Positions 44,434 through 55,080 of a DNA stretch of 64,000 nucleotides are shown piece after piece. The notes beneath the pieces were generated by a model. It saw nothing but the letters and a program-made list of their open reading frames with translations, had not been told where the DNA came from and searched no databases. This stretch comes from an uncultured Collinsella sp. (GTDB taxonomy: Bacteria; Actinomycetota; Coriobacteriia; Coriobacteriales; Coriobacteriaceae), in NCBI GenBank assembly GCA_902482035.1, contig CABSYW010000006.1, positions 5,230 to 69,229 on the forward strand, in the 5' to 3' direction. The first letter of the stretch is position 1; every line of letters starts with the position of its first letter. The position numbers and the translations under genes are program-made.

Positions 44434-44463
44434 GAAAAAAGCTCCCATTCTCGGGAGCTTTCT
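44434..44463 (-). terminator. Terminator of tRNA-Ser(CGA)
   Basis: AAGCTCCC pairs with GGGAGCTT, and on the minus strand it is followed by six Ts. Confidence 0.85.
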
Positions 44464-44472
44464 CAATCTAAA

Positions 44473-44563
44473 TGGCGGAGGAGGAGGGATTCGAACCCTC
44501 GTGACCTTATACAGGCCAAACGGTTTTCGAGACCGCCGCATTCAACCACTCTGCCACCCCTCC
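44473..44563 (-). tRNA. tRNA-Ser (anticodon CGA)
   Basis: Long variable arm typical of tRNA-Ser, acceptor GGAGGGG/CTCCTCC, anticodon loop CTCGAAA, T-arm GAGGGTTCGAATCCCTC, encoded CCA. Confidence 0.96.
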
Positions 44564-44577
44564 GCGTGGGGTAAAAA

Positions 44578-44602
44578 CAAAGCAGGCTCAAAGGCCTGCT
44601 TT
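44578..44602 (-). terminator. Hairpin between the two tRNA-Ser genes
   Basis: AAAGCAGGC and GCCTGCTTT form a 9-bp stem; T-rich sequence follows on the minus strand. Confidence 0.65.
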
Positions 44603-44611
44603 GGAATTAAC

Positions 44612-44702
44612 TGGCGGAGAGTCAGGGATTTGAACCCTGGAGACGCTTTTGACGCCTACACGATTTCCAATCGTGCTCCTTCGGCCACTCGGACAACTCT
44701 CC
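44612..44702 (-). tRNA. tRNA-Ser (anticodon GGA)
   Basis: Acceptor GGAGAGT/GACTCTCC region, anticodon loop TTGGAAA, long variable arm, T-arm CAGGGTTCAAATCCCTG, encoded CCA. Confidence 0.96.
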
Positions 44703-44718
44703 GTTAAATGCGAAAGTC

Positions 44719-44746
44719 AGTATACACGAGGAATCGCAAAGTGCAA
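44719..44746 (-). promoter_or_regulatory. Promoter of the tRNA-Ser genes
   Basis: On the minus strand TTGCAC and TATACT are 16 bases apart, with the -10 element 16 bases before tRNA-Ser(GGA). Confidence 0.6.
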
Positions 44747-45208
44747 ACAGAAAAGTTGGCATTTTTTAAAACGCTCGGCCGCGCTTGGCGTTGCAGTGGG
44801 GTTTGAGGTGCCAAAAAAAACGGCTTCCGACCAGCGTGGTTGATCAACTCAATTGTTCAAAAGGGGTATTCATAAGCGACTTGGCAATGAATTTAAAAAT
44901 CTTTGGGTGGTGCTGTGGACCACTGGTATGCATTTTGCGATCACAACCATGCGCCCGTTGACCTGCGACTTGGCTCAGCTTGTCCTCACGGCGCCGTATC
45001 TTGTCCACAAATCCGTCAAGCATTTGGTCGGCATTTGGTTGGAATGCGCATGAAACGTGGTGCGAGCATGGGCATATGTGGAGGTCATGAGGTTGTAGCT
45101 GCATATTCTTGCAGCCTAGGAGGTTGAAAGATATTATTACCAAGTCTTTTCCTGCTTCAGGCGCACCTTCACGACCTGAAGCCACATTTGCCCAGAGGAG
45201 GTGACAAT
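44747..45208. other. Intergenic region upstream of rpsF
   Basis: No convincing gene. Two possible short ORFs lack ribosome-binding sites and codon bias. The stretch must hold the promoter and leader of the rpsF operon. A hairpin CTTCAGG...CCTGAAG at about 45155-45181, with CACCTTCACG in its loop, lies just before the ribosome-binding site and might be a feedback site for S6:S18, though it does not clearly match the known motif. Confidence 0.4.
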
Positions 45209-45502
45209 ATGAAGGCTTATGAACTGCTGTTCTTTGTTGACCCGTCGCTCGACCCCGAGACTCGTCTCGCTGTTATGAAGCGTATCGATACCACGATCGC
45301 TGAGGGCGCTGGCAAGGTCGACTCCGTTGACGAGTGGGGCAAGCGCAAGCTCGCCTACGAGATCAACGACCTCACCGATGGTGACTACACCCTCATCAAC
45401 TTCCACGCAGATCCTACCCAGATCGCCGAGCTTGATCGCGTCCTGCGCATCACCGACGCTGTGGTCCGCCACATGATCGTCCGTCGCGACGACCAGGAGT
45501 AA
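45209..45502 (+). CDS. rpsF: 30S ribosomal protein S6
   Basis: A 97-residue protein (MKAYELLFFVDPSLDPETR..., VDEWGKRKLAYEIND, YTLINF) typical of S6, which pairs with S18 on the 30S platform. The frame extends upstream, but AGGAGGTGA five bases before the ATG at 45209 fixes the start. First gene of the conserved rpsF-ssb-rpsR-rplI block. Confidence 0.97.
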   Translation: MKAYELLFFVDPSLDPETRLAVMKRIDTTIAEGAGKVDSVDEWGKRKLAYEINDLTDGDYTLINFHADPTQIAELDRVLRITDAVVRHMIVRRDDQE

Positions 45503-45550
45503 GACTGTCGTTTTGGACTGGGCTTGTGCCCCAAGAGGAAGTAGTGAGTT

Positions 45551-46003
45551 ATGAGCATCAATCGAGTGAACATCACCGGTAACCTCACCCGCGATCCCGA
45601 GCTGCGCGCCACCGCCGGCGGAACCCAGGTTCTGTCCTTTGGCGTCGCCGTGAACGATCGTCGCCGTAACGCGCAGACTGGCGAGTGGGAGGACTATCCC
45701 AACTTTGTCGACTGCACCATGTTCGGCACCCGCGCCGAGGCCGTGAGCCGTTTCCTGGCAAAGGGAAACAAGGTCGCGATCGAGGGCAAGCTGCGCTACA
45801 GCTCTTGGGAGCGCGACGGCCAGCGCCGGAGCAAGCTTGAGGTCATCGTCGATGAGATCGAGTTTATGAGCTCCCGTGGTGGCCAGGGTGGCTACGATCA
45901 GGGCGGTTACGCCCCCGCAGCTCCCGCGCCCGCAGCACGTCCTGCCGCACCGGTGGCCACGCCGCCCGCGGTCGACGTCTACGATGAGGACATCCCGTTC
46001 TAA
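45551..46003 (+). CDS. ssb: Single-stranded DNA-binding protein
   Basis: A 150-residue SSB. The OB fold at about 1-105 starts MSINRVNITGNLTRDPELRA, with the family's VAVNDRRRN and VEGKLRYSSWE. A Gly/Pro/Ala-rich linker leads to the acidic tip DEDIPF that binds partner proteins. GAGGAAG site before the ATG. In operon with S6 and S18. Confidence 0.97.
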   Translation: MSINRVNITGNLTRDPELRATAGGTQVLSFGVAVNDRRRNAQTGEWEDYPNFVDCTMFGTRAEAVSRFLAKGNKVAIEGKLRYSSWERDGQRRSKLEVIVDEIEFMSSRGGQGGYDQGGYAPAAPAPAARPAAPVATPPAVDVYDEDIPF

Positions 46004-46075
46004 GGGTTGTTCACCTATTTTTGAGTGAGAGGCGGCTTCGGTTCGCCGAAGTTGCCAAATGAAAGGTATTTTGAC

Positions 46076-46342
46076 ATGGCTAATGATTTTTCTGCACGTC
46101 AGCCGCGTCGTAAGTACTGCCAGTTCTGCAAGGAGAACACTGAGTTCATCGACTATAAGGACACTCAGCTTCTCCGTAAGTACATGACCGACCGTGGCAA
46201 GATCAAGCCCCGTCGCGTCACTGGCGCTTGCACGCAGCATCAGCATGACATCGCCAACGCCATCAAGCGCGCCCGCGAGATGGCTCTCCTGCCGTACACC
46301 GTCCCCGTGGTTTCCTCTCGTGGCAACCGCGACCGCGGCTAA
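46076..46342 (+). CDS. rpsR: 30S ribosomal protein S18
   Basis: An 88-residue basic protein with [19 protein letters not shown] and the conserved [15 protein letters not shown]. It has two cysteines near the N-terminus (CQFC), as in zinc-binding-type S18. The ATG at 46076 follows GAAAGGT; the frame is open further upstream. Confidence 0.97.
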   Translation: MANDFSARQPRRKYCQFCKENTEFIDYKDTQLLRKYMTDRGKIKPRRVTGACTQHQHDIANAIKRAREMALLPYTVPVVSSRGNRDRG

Positions 46343-46357
46343 GAAGGGAGACGCATC

Positions 46358-46897
46358 ATGAAGGTTATTCTTCTCGATGAGATCAAGGGCAAGGGCGGCG
46401 AGGGTGACGTCGTAGAGGTCGCTCAGGGTTACGCTGAGAACTTCCTGTTCCCCAAGAAGCTCGCTGTTGCCGCCACCAAGGGCAACCTCAAGCAGCTTGA
46501 CGAGCGTCGCAACAACATCGCCAAGCGCGAGGCCGTCCGTCTGGCTACCGCCAACGAGACCAAGGCTGCCTTCGATGGCAAGACGGTCACCGTTGACGTC
46601 AAGGTCGGCGACGAGGGCATCCTCTTTGGCTCCGTTACCGCCGCTATGATCGCTGACGCCATCAAGGCTCAGCTCGGTATGGACATCGACCGCAAGCGCG
46701 TCGAGCTCGGTAAGCCCATCAAGGTTGCCGGTGCCCACACCGTTGCCATCTCGCTGTACCGAGAGATCAAGGCCGAGGTTGTCGTTCTCGTCGGCGTTAC
46801 CGCCGAGGAGCTCGCTGCCGAGGCTGAGGTCGAGGAGGCCGCTGAGGTCGCCGAGGCCGAGACCGCCGAGGTCGAGACTGAGGCTGCTGCCGAGTAG
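46358..46897 (+). CDS. rplI: 50S ribosomal protein L9 with acidic C-terminal extension
   Basis: A 179-residue L9. The N-terminal domain starts MKVILLDEIKGKGGEGDVVEV with YAENFLFPKKLAV, followed by the long connecting helix and the C-terminal domain. The last 30 residues are an Ala/Glu/Val-rich acidic tail not present in most L9 proteins (typically about 150 residues). A terminator follows, so dnaB has its own promoter. Confidence 0.96.
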   Translation: MKVILLDEIKGKGGEGDVVEVAQGYAENFLFPKKLAVAATKGNLKQLDERRNNIAKREAVRLATANETKAAFDGKTVTVDVKVGDEGILFGSVTAAMIADAIKAQLGMDIDRKRVELGKPIKVAGAHTVAISLYREIKAEVVVLVGVTAEELAAEAEVEEAAEVAEAETAEVETEAAAE

Positions 46898-46929
46898 CAT
46901 TTGCTGCAACGCAACAATCTTGTTCTAAG

Positions 46930-46967
46930 AAGGGCGCTCTGGGAAACCAGGGCGCCCTTTTGTTTTT
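46930..46967 (+). terminator. Terminator of the rpsF operon
   Basis: AAGGGCGCTCTGG pairs with CCAGGGCGCCCTT around GAAA, followed by a T-rich tail. Confidence 0.88.
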
Positions 46968-47121
46968 TGCGCTGAGTGAGTGTCATGGTGAACGTTGCGT
47001 CGAAGTCCTATATACAGGACCGTTCATCCGTTTGGTTCGGTGATGATTGGCGGCGCGCGGCGCGTTTTGGGACCGTGGCTGATACTATGGATGCTCGCAA
47101 GCGATATGAATGAGGATGCTC

Positions 47122-48513
47122 ATGGCATATGACGATAGGGAGACCGGGCTGACGGTTGAGGACCGCGGCTCAAAGTTGGGTCTTCCCCAAAACCAAGATG
47201 CAGAGGCCAATGTACTGGCCGCTATGCTGCTATCGCCCGAGGTGGTCGAAGAGGCCCAGGTCGAGCTGCAGCCCGATGACTTCTACCGGCCCATTCATAA
47301 GACCATCTATACCGCGATGGTCGATATGTACAACAGCCGCATTCCCATCGACTCCATCTCGCTGATCGATTACCTGCGAAGCATCAACAAGCTCGATGCC
47401 GTGGGCGGCGAGGCGTACATTTTGGAGCTGATGGGTCAGACCCTGTCGCTCGTCAACTGGCAGCACCATGCCGCCATCGTTCGCCGCGATTCGATGCTGC
47501 GTGAGCTGATCGGCGCCACCAACGAGATCAACGCGTTGGCCTATAACGCCCCCACCGACACCAAAGAGGTCGTGGAGCTAGCCGAGAGCAAGCTACTCAA
47601 GGTTACGGCACGCGAGGTCAAGTCGAGCTACAAGACGTTGACCGAGTTTATGGTCGAGGCCTATAACGAGGCCGAGGAAGTGTGCCAGGCCGGTGGTCAG
47701 GCGGCGGGCGTGCCCACCGGCTTTCCGTCGCTCGACCGTATGCTCATGGGCTTCCGCGAGGGCCAGCTCATCATTATCGGTGCCCGTCCTGCTGTAGGTA
47801 AGACATCGTTCGCCCTGAATCTGGCGCTCAACGCTGCCGCTGCTGGTTATACCGTCGGCTTCTTCTCGCTGGAGATGTCGGGCAAGGAAATTGCCCAGCG
47901 TCTGATTTGCGCCTACGCCATGATCTCGATCAGTGACTTCCGCATGGGCCGCATTAGCCCCGAGCAGTGGGCCAATATCAACGAGGCCACGCAGACCTTG
48001 TCCAAGCTCGATATTCTGATTGACGATACGCCCGGCACCACAGTGACCGAGATTCGCGCCAAGAGCCGCCGCATGCTCCATAACAAGGAGAAGGCAATCA
48101 TCATCCTGGACTACCTGCAGCTGGTGAGTCCTCCGCCGGGACGCCGCTCTGAGAGCCGTACCGTCGAGGTTTCGGAGATGTCGCGTGGTCTGAAGATCAT
48201 GGCCAAGGAGCTCAAGATCCCGCTCATCGCGCTGTCGCAGCTTTCGCGTCAGGTCGAATCCCGTACCGGCAAGCGCCCGCAGCTTTCCGACCTTCGTGAA
48301 TCGGGCTCCATCGAGCAGGACGCCGATATCGTTATGTTCTTGGACCGCTCCGCCGACGAGGCCGAAGCCTCGCGCGACGATCGACCCGACGAGGGCGTTA
48401 CGCGTATCGTCGTGGCCAAGAACCGTTCGGGCCCGATCGGCGACGTCGACCTGATGTTCCTGCCGGCATCCACCAAGTTCTATGAGCTTGATGGGGCACA
48501 TGCCGAGGAGTAG
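47122..48513 (+). CDS. dnaB: Replicative DNA helicase DnaB
   Basis: Hexameric 5'-3' helicase at the replication fork. The 463-residue protein has the N-terminal domain (LPQNQDAEANVLAAMLLSPE) and the RecA-like domain with Walker A GARPAVGKTSFALN, Walker B IILDYLQLV and the arginine-finger region (DLRESGSIEQDADIVMFL). There are three in-frame ATGs (47110, 47116, 47122); the last has GAGG five bases upstream and is chosen. No intein is present. Its likely loader is the DUF721 protein encoded near the origin. Confidence 0.97.
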   Translation: MAYDDRETGLTVEDRGSKLGLPQNQDAEANVLAAMLLSPEVVEEAQVELQPDDFYRPIHKTIYTAMVDMYNSRIPIDSISLIDYLRSINKLDAVGGEAYILELMGQTLSLVNWQHHAAIVRRDSMLRELIGATNEINALAYNAPTDTKEVVELAESKLLKVTAREVKSSYKTLTEFMVEAYNEAEEVCQAGGQAAGVPTGFPSLDRMLMGFREGQLIIIGARPAVGKTSFALNLALNAAAAGYTVGFFSLEMSGKEIAQRLICAYAMISISDFRMGRISPEQWANINEATQTLSKLDILIDDTPGTTVTEIRAKSRRMLHNKEKAIIILDYLQLVSPPPGRRSESRTVEVSEMSRGLKIMAKELKIPLIALSQLSRQVESRTGKRPQLSDLRESGSIEQDADIVMFLDRSADEAEASRDDRPDEGVTRIVVAKNRSGPIGDVDLMFLPASTKFYELDGAHAEE

Positions 48514-48597
48514 GACAGGCGCCCGTTGCACGGGTATACTGGGAATGTTTTGTGCTTCTGCGCGCCGTCGTGGCGCACAGACAGTCCATGAATGTAA

Positions 48598-49893
<1,296 letters not shown>

Positions 49894-49915
49894 TCGGGAC
49901 TATTTGGTTATTGCG

Positions 49916-49957
49916 ATATACCCCTTTGCAGCCCGGACGGGCGGCCGAGGGGTATAT
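49916..49957 (+). terminator. Hairpin between purA and purD
   Basis: ATATACCCC and GGGGTATAT bracket a GC-rich inner stem-loop; TTTG follows, so termination may be partial. Confidence 0.55.
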
Positions 49958-50011
49958 TTGCTTGCAAAGGGCTCGCGCGGAGCGGGCCATTCATCCATAG
50001 AGGAGGCACCC

Positions 50012-51316
50012 TTGAAGGCGGACACTCAAACCATCGACATCCTGTTGTTGGGCAGCGGCGGCCGTGAGCATGCTTTGGCAGCTAAGCTCGCAGCATCACC
50101 GCGCGCCGGCAAGCTCTACATCGCGCCGGGCAACGGCGGCACCGCGAGCTGTGGCGAGAACGTTGTTCTCGACGATTGCGATCCTGCGGCCGTGGCGGCG
50201 TTTGCGCAGAGCCACGGATGCGGACTCGTGGTAATTGGCCCCGAGGCTCCGCTCGTGGCGGGCGTGGCCGACGCCGTGCGCGCGGCGGGTATTCCCTGCT
50301 TTGGCCCGGGTGCCGAGGGTGCCCAGATGGAGGGTTCCAAGCTGTTCTCCAAGCAGCTCATGGAGCGTGCGGGCATTCCGACGGCAGCCTATGGTTCGTT
50401 TACCGACGAGGCTTCGGCTCTCGCCTACGTGCGCGAGCAGGGCGCTCCGCTGGTCGTGAAGGCCGACGGCCTTGCCGCGGGCAAGGGCGTTATCGTGGCG
50501 ACCGAACTTGAGCAGGCCGAGGAGGCCGTGCGCGAGTGCTTTGGCGGCACCTTTGGCGATGCCGGCAACACCGTGGTTATCGAGGAGATGCTCGTTGGTC
50601 CCGAGTGCTCGCTGCTCGCCTTTACCGACGGCAAGACCGTGCGCCCCATGGCCACCTCGCAGGACCACAAGCGCGCCCTCGAGGGCGACAAGGGCCCCAA
50701 CACCGGCGGCATGGGCGTCTACAGCCCGGTGCCCATCGTGACCGACGAGGAGCACGCCACCATGGTGAAGGTCATGGAGCAGACCGTTGCCGAGCTCGCT
50801 GCCGAGGGCATCGACTACCGCGGCTGCCTGTATGGCGGCTTTATGCTCACGCCTGCCGGCCCCAAGGTGCTGGAGTTCAATGCCCGCTTTGGCGACCCCG
50901 AGACGCAGGTCGTGCTGCCGCGCCTTAAGAACGACCTGGTTGAGGTCATGCTCGCCTGCGCCAACTGCGAGCTCGATCAGATTGAGCTCGACTGGCGTGA
51001 CGAGTGGGCTGTGGCCGTTGTCCTGACGAGCGCGGGCTATCCCGGCAGCTACGAGAAGGGCAAGGTCATCACTGGCATTGAGGATGCCGAGGCCATGGAG
51101 AACGTGACCGTGTACCACGCGGGCACTGCCGTGGTGGACGGCCAGCTCGTGACCAACGGCGGCCGCGTGCTTGCCGTGACCGCGCTGGGCGACACGTTCG
51201 AGAACGCTCGCAACCTTGCCTACGAGGCCTGCGAGAAGATTGATTTTGAGGGCAAGACCCTGCGTCACGACATCGGCCTGCGCGCGCTGCGCGGCCGCGA
51301 CGCCTGGGATGCCTAA
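50012..51316 (+). CDS. purD: Phosphoribosylamine--glycine ligase (GAR synthetase)
   Basis: Joins phosphoribosylamine with glycine and ATP, second step of purine synthesis. The 434-residue ATP-grasp enzyme has [34 protein letters not shown], the ATP-binding [15 protein letters not shown] and the [22 protein letters not shown] motif. The start is a TTG at 50012 with a perfect AGGAGG five bases upstream; the frame is open to 49844, but the upstream residues are not conserved in the family. Confidence 0.95.
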   Translation: MKADTQTIDILLLGSGGREHALAAKLAASPRAGKLYIAPGNGGTASCGENVVLDDCDPAAVAAFAQSHGCGLVVIGPEAPLVAGVADAVRAAGIPCFGPGAEGAQMEGSKLFSKQLMERAGIPTAAYGSFTDEASALAYVREQGAPLVVKADGLAAGKGVIVATELEQAEEAVRECFGGTFGDAGNTVVIEEMLVGPECSLLAFTDGKTVRPMATSQDHKRALEGDKGPNTGGMGVYSPVPIVTDEEHATMVKVMEQTVAELAAEGIDYRGCLYGGFMLTPAGPKVLEFNARFGDPETQVVLPRLKNDLVEVMLACANCELDQIELDWRDEWAVAVVLTSAGYPGSYEKGKVITGIEDAEAMENVTVYHAGTAVVDGQLVTNGGRVLAVTALGDTFENARNLAYEACEKIDFEGKTLRHDIGLRALRGRDAWDA

Positions 51317-51337
51317 AGTCCGAGAGGAATGAGACGG

Positions 51338-52033
51338 ATGGACGAGAAGAACGAAGAGCTCGTGGATGCGCAGATCGTTGAAGAGGACAGCCGCATGTAT
51401 GGGCACGCCGAGGGCGAGCCTGGTGGCGAGGTCGCTGACGAGCCGGCGCTGGTGTTGGGCGACGACGACCCGCACGATGCCGAGCTGCACGAGAAGATTC
51501 TTTCGGAGGAGTGTGCCTGGAAGGGCAAGATCCTCGACGTCCACCGTCTTGAGGTTGAGCTGCCCAACGGTCGCCGCAGCGCCCGCGATATCGTTCGCCA
51601 TCCGGGTGCGGCGGCCGTTGTGGCGCTGACCGAGAGTGGCAAGATCGTACTGGTGCGTCAGTACCGCACCGCCATCGACCGCGTGACGGTCGAGATTCCC
51701 GCCGGCAAGCTCGATCCAGGCGAGGACCCGCTCGATTGCGCCAAGCGCGAACTGCATGAGGAGACGGGCTTTAGGGCTGGTCGTATTCGCTTTTTGACGT
51801 CGATTGTCACGTCCTGTGGTTTTTGCGATGAGATCATCCACATCTACTTGGCTACCAAGCTCGAGTTTGATGCGCCCAACCCCGATGATGACGAGTTTGT
51901 CAACGTGGACCTGGTGCCGCTGCACGAGCTGATCGACGCCGTGCTCGACGGCAAGATCGAAGACGCCAAGACCGTCGTGGGCGCCTTGGCCTGCGATAGC
52001 ATCGCTCGCCGCCTTGGGGGCACGGAGCTTTAA
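51338..52033 (+). CDS. NUDIX hydrolase, ADP-ribose pyrophosphatase type
   Basis: A 231-residue protein. The first 50 residues are acidic and variable; residues about 55-225 form a NUDIX fold with KILDVHRLEVELPNG, VVALTESGKIVLVRQYR and the NUDIX box around LDPGEDPLDCAKRELHEETGFRAG, which holds the REX2EE-type Glu cluster. The pattern resembles ADP-ribose pyrophosphatases (house-cleaning of ADP-sugars). The ATG at 51338 with an AGAGGA site is preferred to that at 51329. Starts 21 bases after purD, so both may share a transcript. Confidence 0.9.
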   Translation: MDEKNEELVDAQIVEEDSRMYGHAEGEPGGEVADEPALVLGDDDPHDAELHEKILSEECAWKGKILDVHRLEVELPNGRRSARDIVRHPGAAAVVALTESGKIVLVRQYRTAIDRVTVEIPAGKLDPGEDPLDCAKRELHEETGFRAGRIRFLTSIVTSCGFCDEIIHIYLATKLEFDAPNPDDDEFVNVDLVPLHELIDAVLDGKIEDAKTVVGALACDSIARRLGGTEL

Positions 52034-52044
52034 CGAGTGGGGAT

Positions 52045-52085
52045 GGCCCTGGGACAAGTACTACTGATTGCTTTTTCCCAGGGCC
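52045..52085 (+). terminator. Hairpin downstream of the NUDIX gene
   Basis: GGCCCTGGGA and TCCCAGGGCC form a perfect 10-bp stem with a 21-base loop that itself ends in five Ts. Confidence 0.6.
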
Positions 52086-52115
52086 TTACGTTGCTGATAT
52101 TTCTTTGAGGATCAC

Positions 52116-53888
52116 ATGCTGAAGAGGTTTCTTTCTTACTACGAGCCCCAGATGGGGCTTTTTGTTGCTGATACTGTTTGCGCTCTGGTGCTTGCCGCCA
52201 TTGACCTGGCGTTCCCCATTATCCTGCGCAATTTGACCGGTGGGCTATTTACTCAGGGTCAGGCTGCCATTATGCAGGCGCTCGGCATGATCGCGGTGGG
52301 CTTGGTGCTGATGTATGCCGTCCGCTGCGCCTGCCGCTACTTTGTGAGCTATTGGGGTCACGTGATGGGCGCGCGCATGGAGTCCAAAATGCGCGAGGAC
52401 CTGTTCGACCAGTATGAGCGCTTTAGCTTTGCGTACTTCGACCGCAACAGCTCGGGCGACATGATGAGCCGCGTGGTCAACGACCTGTTCGATATCTGCG
52501 AGGCGGCGCATCACGTGCCCGAGTGGATCATCATCTGCGGCATCGAGATCATCGGCTCGTTTGTGATCCTCTTTACCATCGCCCCGGTCCTGGCGCTTGC
52601 CATGGCTGTGGTGACGGCAGCGTTTGCGGTCGTCATGTTTTGGCAGAACATGCGCATGCGCGAGGTCTTTAGCGACAACCGCAAGAAGATCAGCGGCATT
52701 AATGCACAGCTGCAGGATTCTCTGGCGGGCATGCGCGTGGTCAAGAGCTTTGCCAACGAGGAGACCGAGCGTGCCAAGTTCCGTGCCTCTAACGACCGCT
52801 ACCTTTTGTCCAAGGAGAACATGTATCACGTCATGGGCGTCTATACCGCGACGTATGGCCTGCTCTCGGGTGTGCTCTATGTGATCGTAGTGCTGCTGGG
52901 CGGATGGCTGGTCGCCCAGGGACAGCTACAGGCGGTCGATATGGCGACCTTCGCACTCTATATTTCGCTGTTCTGCACGCCGCTTGAGACGCTCGTCAAT
53001 TCGGCCGAAACGTATCAGAAGGCTATCGCCGGCTTTAAGCGTATGGACGAGGTGCTCTCGACGGCGCCGGATATCCAGGACAAGCCGGGCGCCACTGATC
53101 TGCAGGTGACTGCCGGCGCCGTGGAGTATCACGACGTGTGCTTTAACTACGAGGACGTTGAGCTGGGCGAGGGCTATGCCGACGAGCGACCCGTTATCGA
53201 CCATATGGACCTGTCCATCAAGCCCGGGCAGACCATCGCTTTGGTTGGCCCTTCGGGCGGCGGCAAGTCCACGACCTGTTCGCTGCTGCCGCGCTTTTAT
53301 GACGTGGCTACCGGATCCATTAGCATCGACGGTCAGGACGTGCGCGATGTGACGCAGCAGAGCCTGCGCCGCGCCATCGGCCTGGTGCAGCAGGATGTCT
53401 ACCTGTTTGACGGTACGATTGGCGAGAACATCGCCTACGGCAAGCCGGGTGCTACGGCAGAAGAGATCTCCGAGGCGGCCCGTCGCGCCAATATCGATAC
53501 CTTTATCGAATCGCTTCCGCAGGGCTACGACACCGTGGTGGGCGAGCGCGGCAGCCGTCTTTCGGGCGGACAGAAGCAGCGCGTTGCCATCGCGCGCGTG
53601 TTTCTCAAGAACCCCAAGATCCTGATTTTGGACGAGGCGACGAGTGCTTTGGATAACGAGAGCGAGGAGGCGGTGCAGGAGTCGCTCGAAGAGCTGGCAC
53701 GCGGCCGCACCACGATTATCATCGCCCACCGTCTTTCGACCATTAAGCATGCCGATGAGATTGCGACCGTTGAGCATGGTCGCGTTGTGGAGCGTGGCAC
53801 GCACGAGGAGCTTCTCGCCCGTGGCGGCACCTATGCCCGTTACTATCGAATGCAGTTCGAAGGTGCGCGTGCGCACGAGCTCGACTGA
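52116..53888 (+). CDS. ABC-type exporter (fused membrane and ATPase domains)
   Basis: A 590-residue half-transporter. Residues about 15-305 contain six membrane segments typical of type IV exporters (MsbA/LmrA/BmrA group). Residues about 330-585 are the ATPase with Walker A LVGPSGGGKSTTCSLLPRFY, Q-loop LVQQDVYLFDG, signature LSGGQKQRVAIAR, Walker B ILILDEATSALD and the H-loop IAHRLST. It would work as a homodimer because no partner ABC gene is adjacent. The substrate (drug, lipid or peptide) cannot be told. GAGGAT site before the ATG. The next gene follows after 19 bases. Confidence 0.93.
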   Translation: MLKRFLSYYEPQMGLFVADTVCALVLAAIDLAFPIILRNLTGGLFTQGQAAIMQALGMIAVGLVLMYAVRCACRYFVSYWGHVMGARMESKMREDLFDQYERFSFAYFDRNSSGDMMSRVVNDLFDICEAAHHVPEWIIICGIEIIGSFVILFTIAPVLALAMAVVTAAFAVVMFWQNMRMREVFSDNRKKISGINAQLQDSLAGMRVVKSFANEETERAKFRASNDRYLLSKENMYHVMGVYTATYGLLSGVLYVIVVLLGGWLVAQGQLQAVDMATFALYISLFCTPLETLVNSAETYQKAIAGFKRMDEVLSTAPDIQDKPGATDLQVTAGAVEYHDVCFNYEDVELGEGYADERPVIDHMDLSIKPGQTIALVGPSGGGKSTTCSLLPRFYDVATGSISIDGQDVRDVTQQSLRRAIGLVQQDVYLFDGTIGENIAYGKPGATAEEISEAARRANIDTFIESLPQGYDTVVGERGSRLSGGQKQRVAIARVFLKNPKILILDEATSALDNESEEAVQESLEELARGRTTIIIAHRLSTIKHADEIATVEHGRVVERGTHEELLARGGTYARYYRMQFEGARAHELD

Positions 53889-53907
53889 TTGATATGACAG
53901 GAAGTTT

Positions 53908-54873
53908 ATGGCTGACAAGAACCCTTTGACTCCGGAAGAAGTGACGGAGTTATTCTCCGAAATCGATGCATCCGGTGTCTTGGATCCCACGCTTGCCAAA
54001 AAGCGAACTGAGCGCATGCGTGAGAAGGAGGCCGCGGCCAAGCGCGGTGACAAAGCGGCGCTAGCGCAGCTGCGCAGCGAGGACCGCGCGAGCCAGGCAA
54101 AACATATCGACCCGCTGTCCGAGGACGATCCTTCGGGCTCGCAGATGAGCCATGCCATTACGAAGACCGCGATGGCCGTGGTCATCGGTGTTTTGGTGCT
54201 GATCGCGGGCATGCAGATCGGCTACGGCGTGATGCGCCGTCTGAATACCGCCAACCTGTCCGAGAGCGTTTCGGTTGATACCGTTTCGACGGCGCTGAAG
54301 GGCGGCCTTGAGTGGGGCAACGGCTTTACGCAGTTCCCGCTCGACTTTACCGTCGATGAAGCCGATGAACGCACGGGCACGGTCGAGGTGACGGTGTTGG
54401 ACACGTCTTCTGCCAACAAGCTCGAGCTGTTGTCCAACGGGCAGATTCAGGCCGCGGCGCTTGCGACCAACGCGCTGCTCAACGATAAGATCGACCGCGT
54501 GGTGTATAACGTTCACGCCTATATCGACGAGGATAGCAACATTCAGCACGATTCCTTCTTTGGCATGTTCCCCGCGCGGGGCCACCAGAGCGCCATTTTG
54601 ACGTTCGTGTGGACCAAGAGCTCATCCAACGCCACGAGTATCGACTGGAAGATGCGCATCGTGAGTATGGATGACACCATCGCCGAGCGCATTCAGAAGC
54701 AGGTGAACTCGGTGTCGTCGTTGATTGAGGATCCGGTGGTGAGCCAGACCAAGATTGACGAGGAAAAGACCGAGCGTGACCTGGAGCATCGTCTGCATGG
54801 CCGCGAGATTTTCCGCGGCGGCAAGCCCGATCGCACACCGTCCGAACTGCTGGAACAGGACAAGAAAAAGTAA
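53908..54873 (+). CDS. Single-span membrane protein, unknown
   Basis: A 321-residue protein with a charged, helical cytoplasmic N-terminus (about 1-90; AKKRTERMREKEAAAKRGDK), one membrane segment (about 93-113; MAVVIGVLVLIAGMQIGYGV) and an extracellular domain of about 200 residues with alternating strands. It ends in a Lys-rich tail. It follows the ABC exporter by 19 bases with an AGGAAG site, so it may be an accessory. No family is recognised. Confidence 0.8.
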   Translation: MADKNPLTPEEVTELFSEIDASGVLDPTLAKKRTERMREKEAAAKRGDKAALAQLRSEDRASQAKHIDPLSEDDPSGSQMSHAITKTAMAVVIGVLVLIAGMQIGYGVMRRLNTANLSESVSVDTVSTALKGGLEWGNGFTQFPLDFTVDEADERTGTVEVTVLDTSSANKLELLSNGQIQAAALATNALLNDKIDRVVYNVHAYIDEDSNIQHDSFFGMFPARGHQSAILTFVWTKSSSNATSIDWKMRIVSMDDTIAERIQKQVNSVSSLIEDPVVSQTKIDEEKTERDLEHRLHGREIFRGGKPDRTPSELLEQDKKK

Positions 54874-54879
54874 GACGCC

Positions 54880-54920
54880 ATCATCCCGCGTGAGCCACAA
54901 GCCCCGCGGGATGATTTTTT
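54880..54920 (+). terminator. Terminator before the carAB region
   Basis: ATCATCCCGCG pairs with CGCGGGATGAT and is followed by a run of Ts. Confidence 0.88.
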
Positions 54921-55008
54921 AATCCCCGTCCCAGAGAAATCATTATGCATAGAAAGTCATAATTATCATTTCGTAAACATTTCGATGAAATTAACGCCAT
55001 GAGGCATG

Positions 55009-55030
55009 CTCGCGGTTACAATACCGCGAG
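55009..55030 (+). promoter_or_regulatory. Hairpin in the carA leader
   Basis: CTCGCGGT and ACCGCGAG form an 8-bp stem around TACAAT. The loop sequence could equally be a -10 promoter element, in which case the hairpin is not in the RNA. Confidence 0.4.
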
Positions 55031-55040
55031 GCCTAACTAC

Positions 55041-55077
55041 ACACCTTTAAGCCGGTCCTGTGAGACCGGGAAGGAGA
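55041..55077 (+). promoter_or_regulatory. PyrR-binding RNA hairpin abutting the carA ribosome-binding site
   Basis: The leader contains CCTTTAAGCCGGTCCTGTGA and then GACCGGGAAGGAG: a stem CCGGTC/GACCGG (55052-55057 and 55064-55069) with loop CTGTGA. This agrees with the PyrR target in other Gram-positive bacteria (TTTAA..GTCC.GAGAGGC). The 3' arm ends one base before the ribosome-binding site AAGGAG (55071-55076), so PyrR with UMP would block translation rather than act through a terminator. There is no antiterminator/terminator pair here. No pyrR gene is in the window. Confidence 0.75.
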
Positions 55078-55080
55078 ATT

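Noticed and set aside
44844..45185. Minus-strand ORF of 113 codons upstream of rpsF
   Set aside because: No ribosome-binding site, Cys/His/Gln-rich composition unlike the other genes, and it overlaps the expected rpsF promoter and leader.
45150..45200. Known S6:S18 leader motif before rpsF
   Set aside because: A hairpin is present, but I could not match it to the described motif with its CCG bulge, so it is only mentioned as a possibility.
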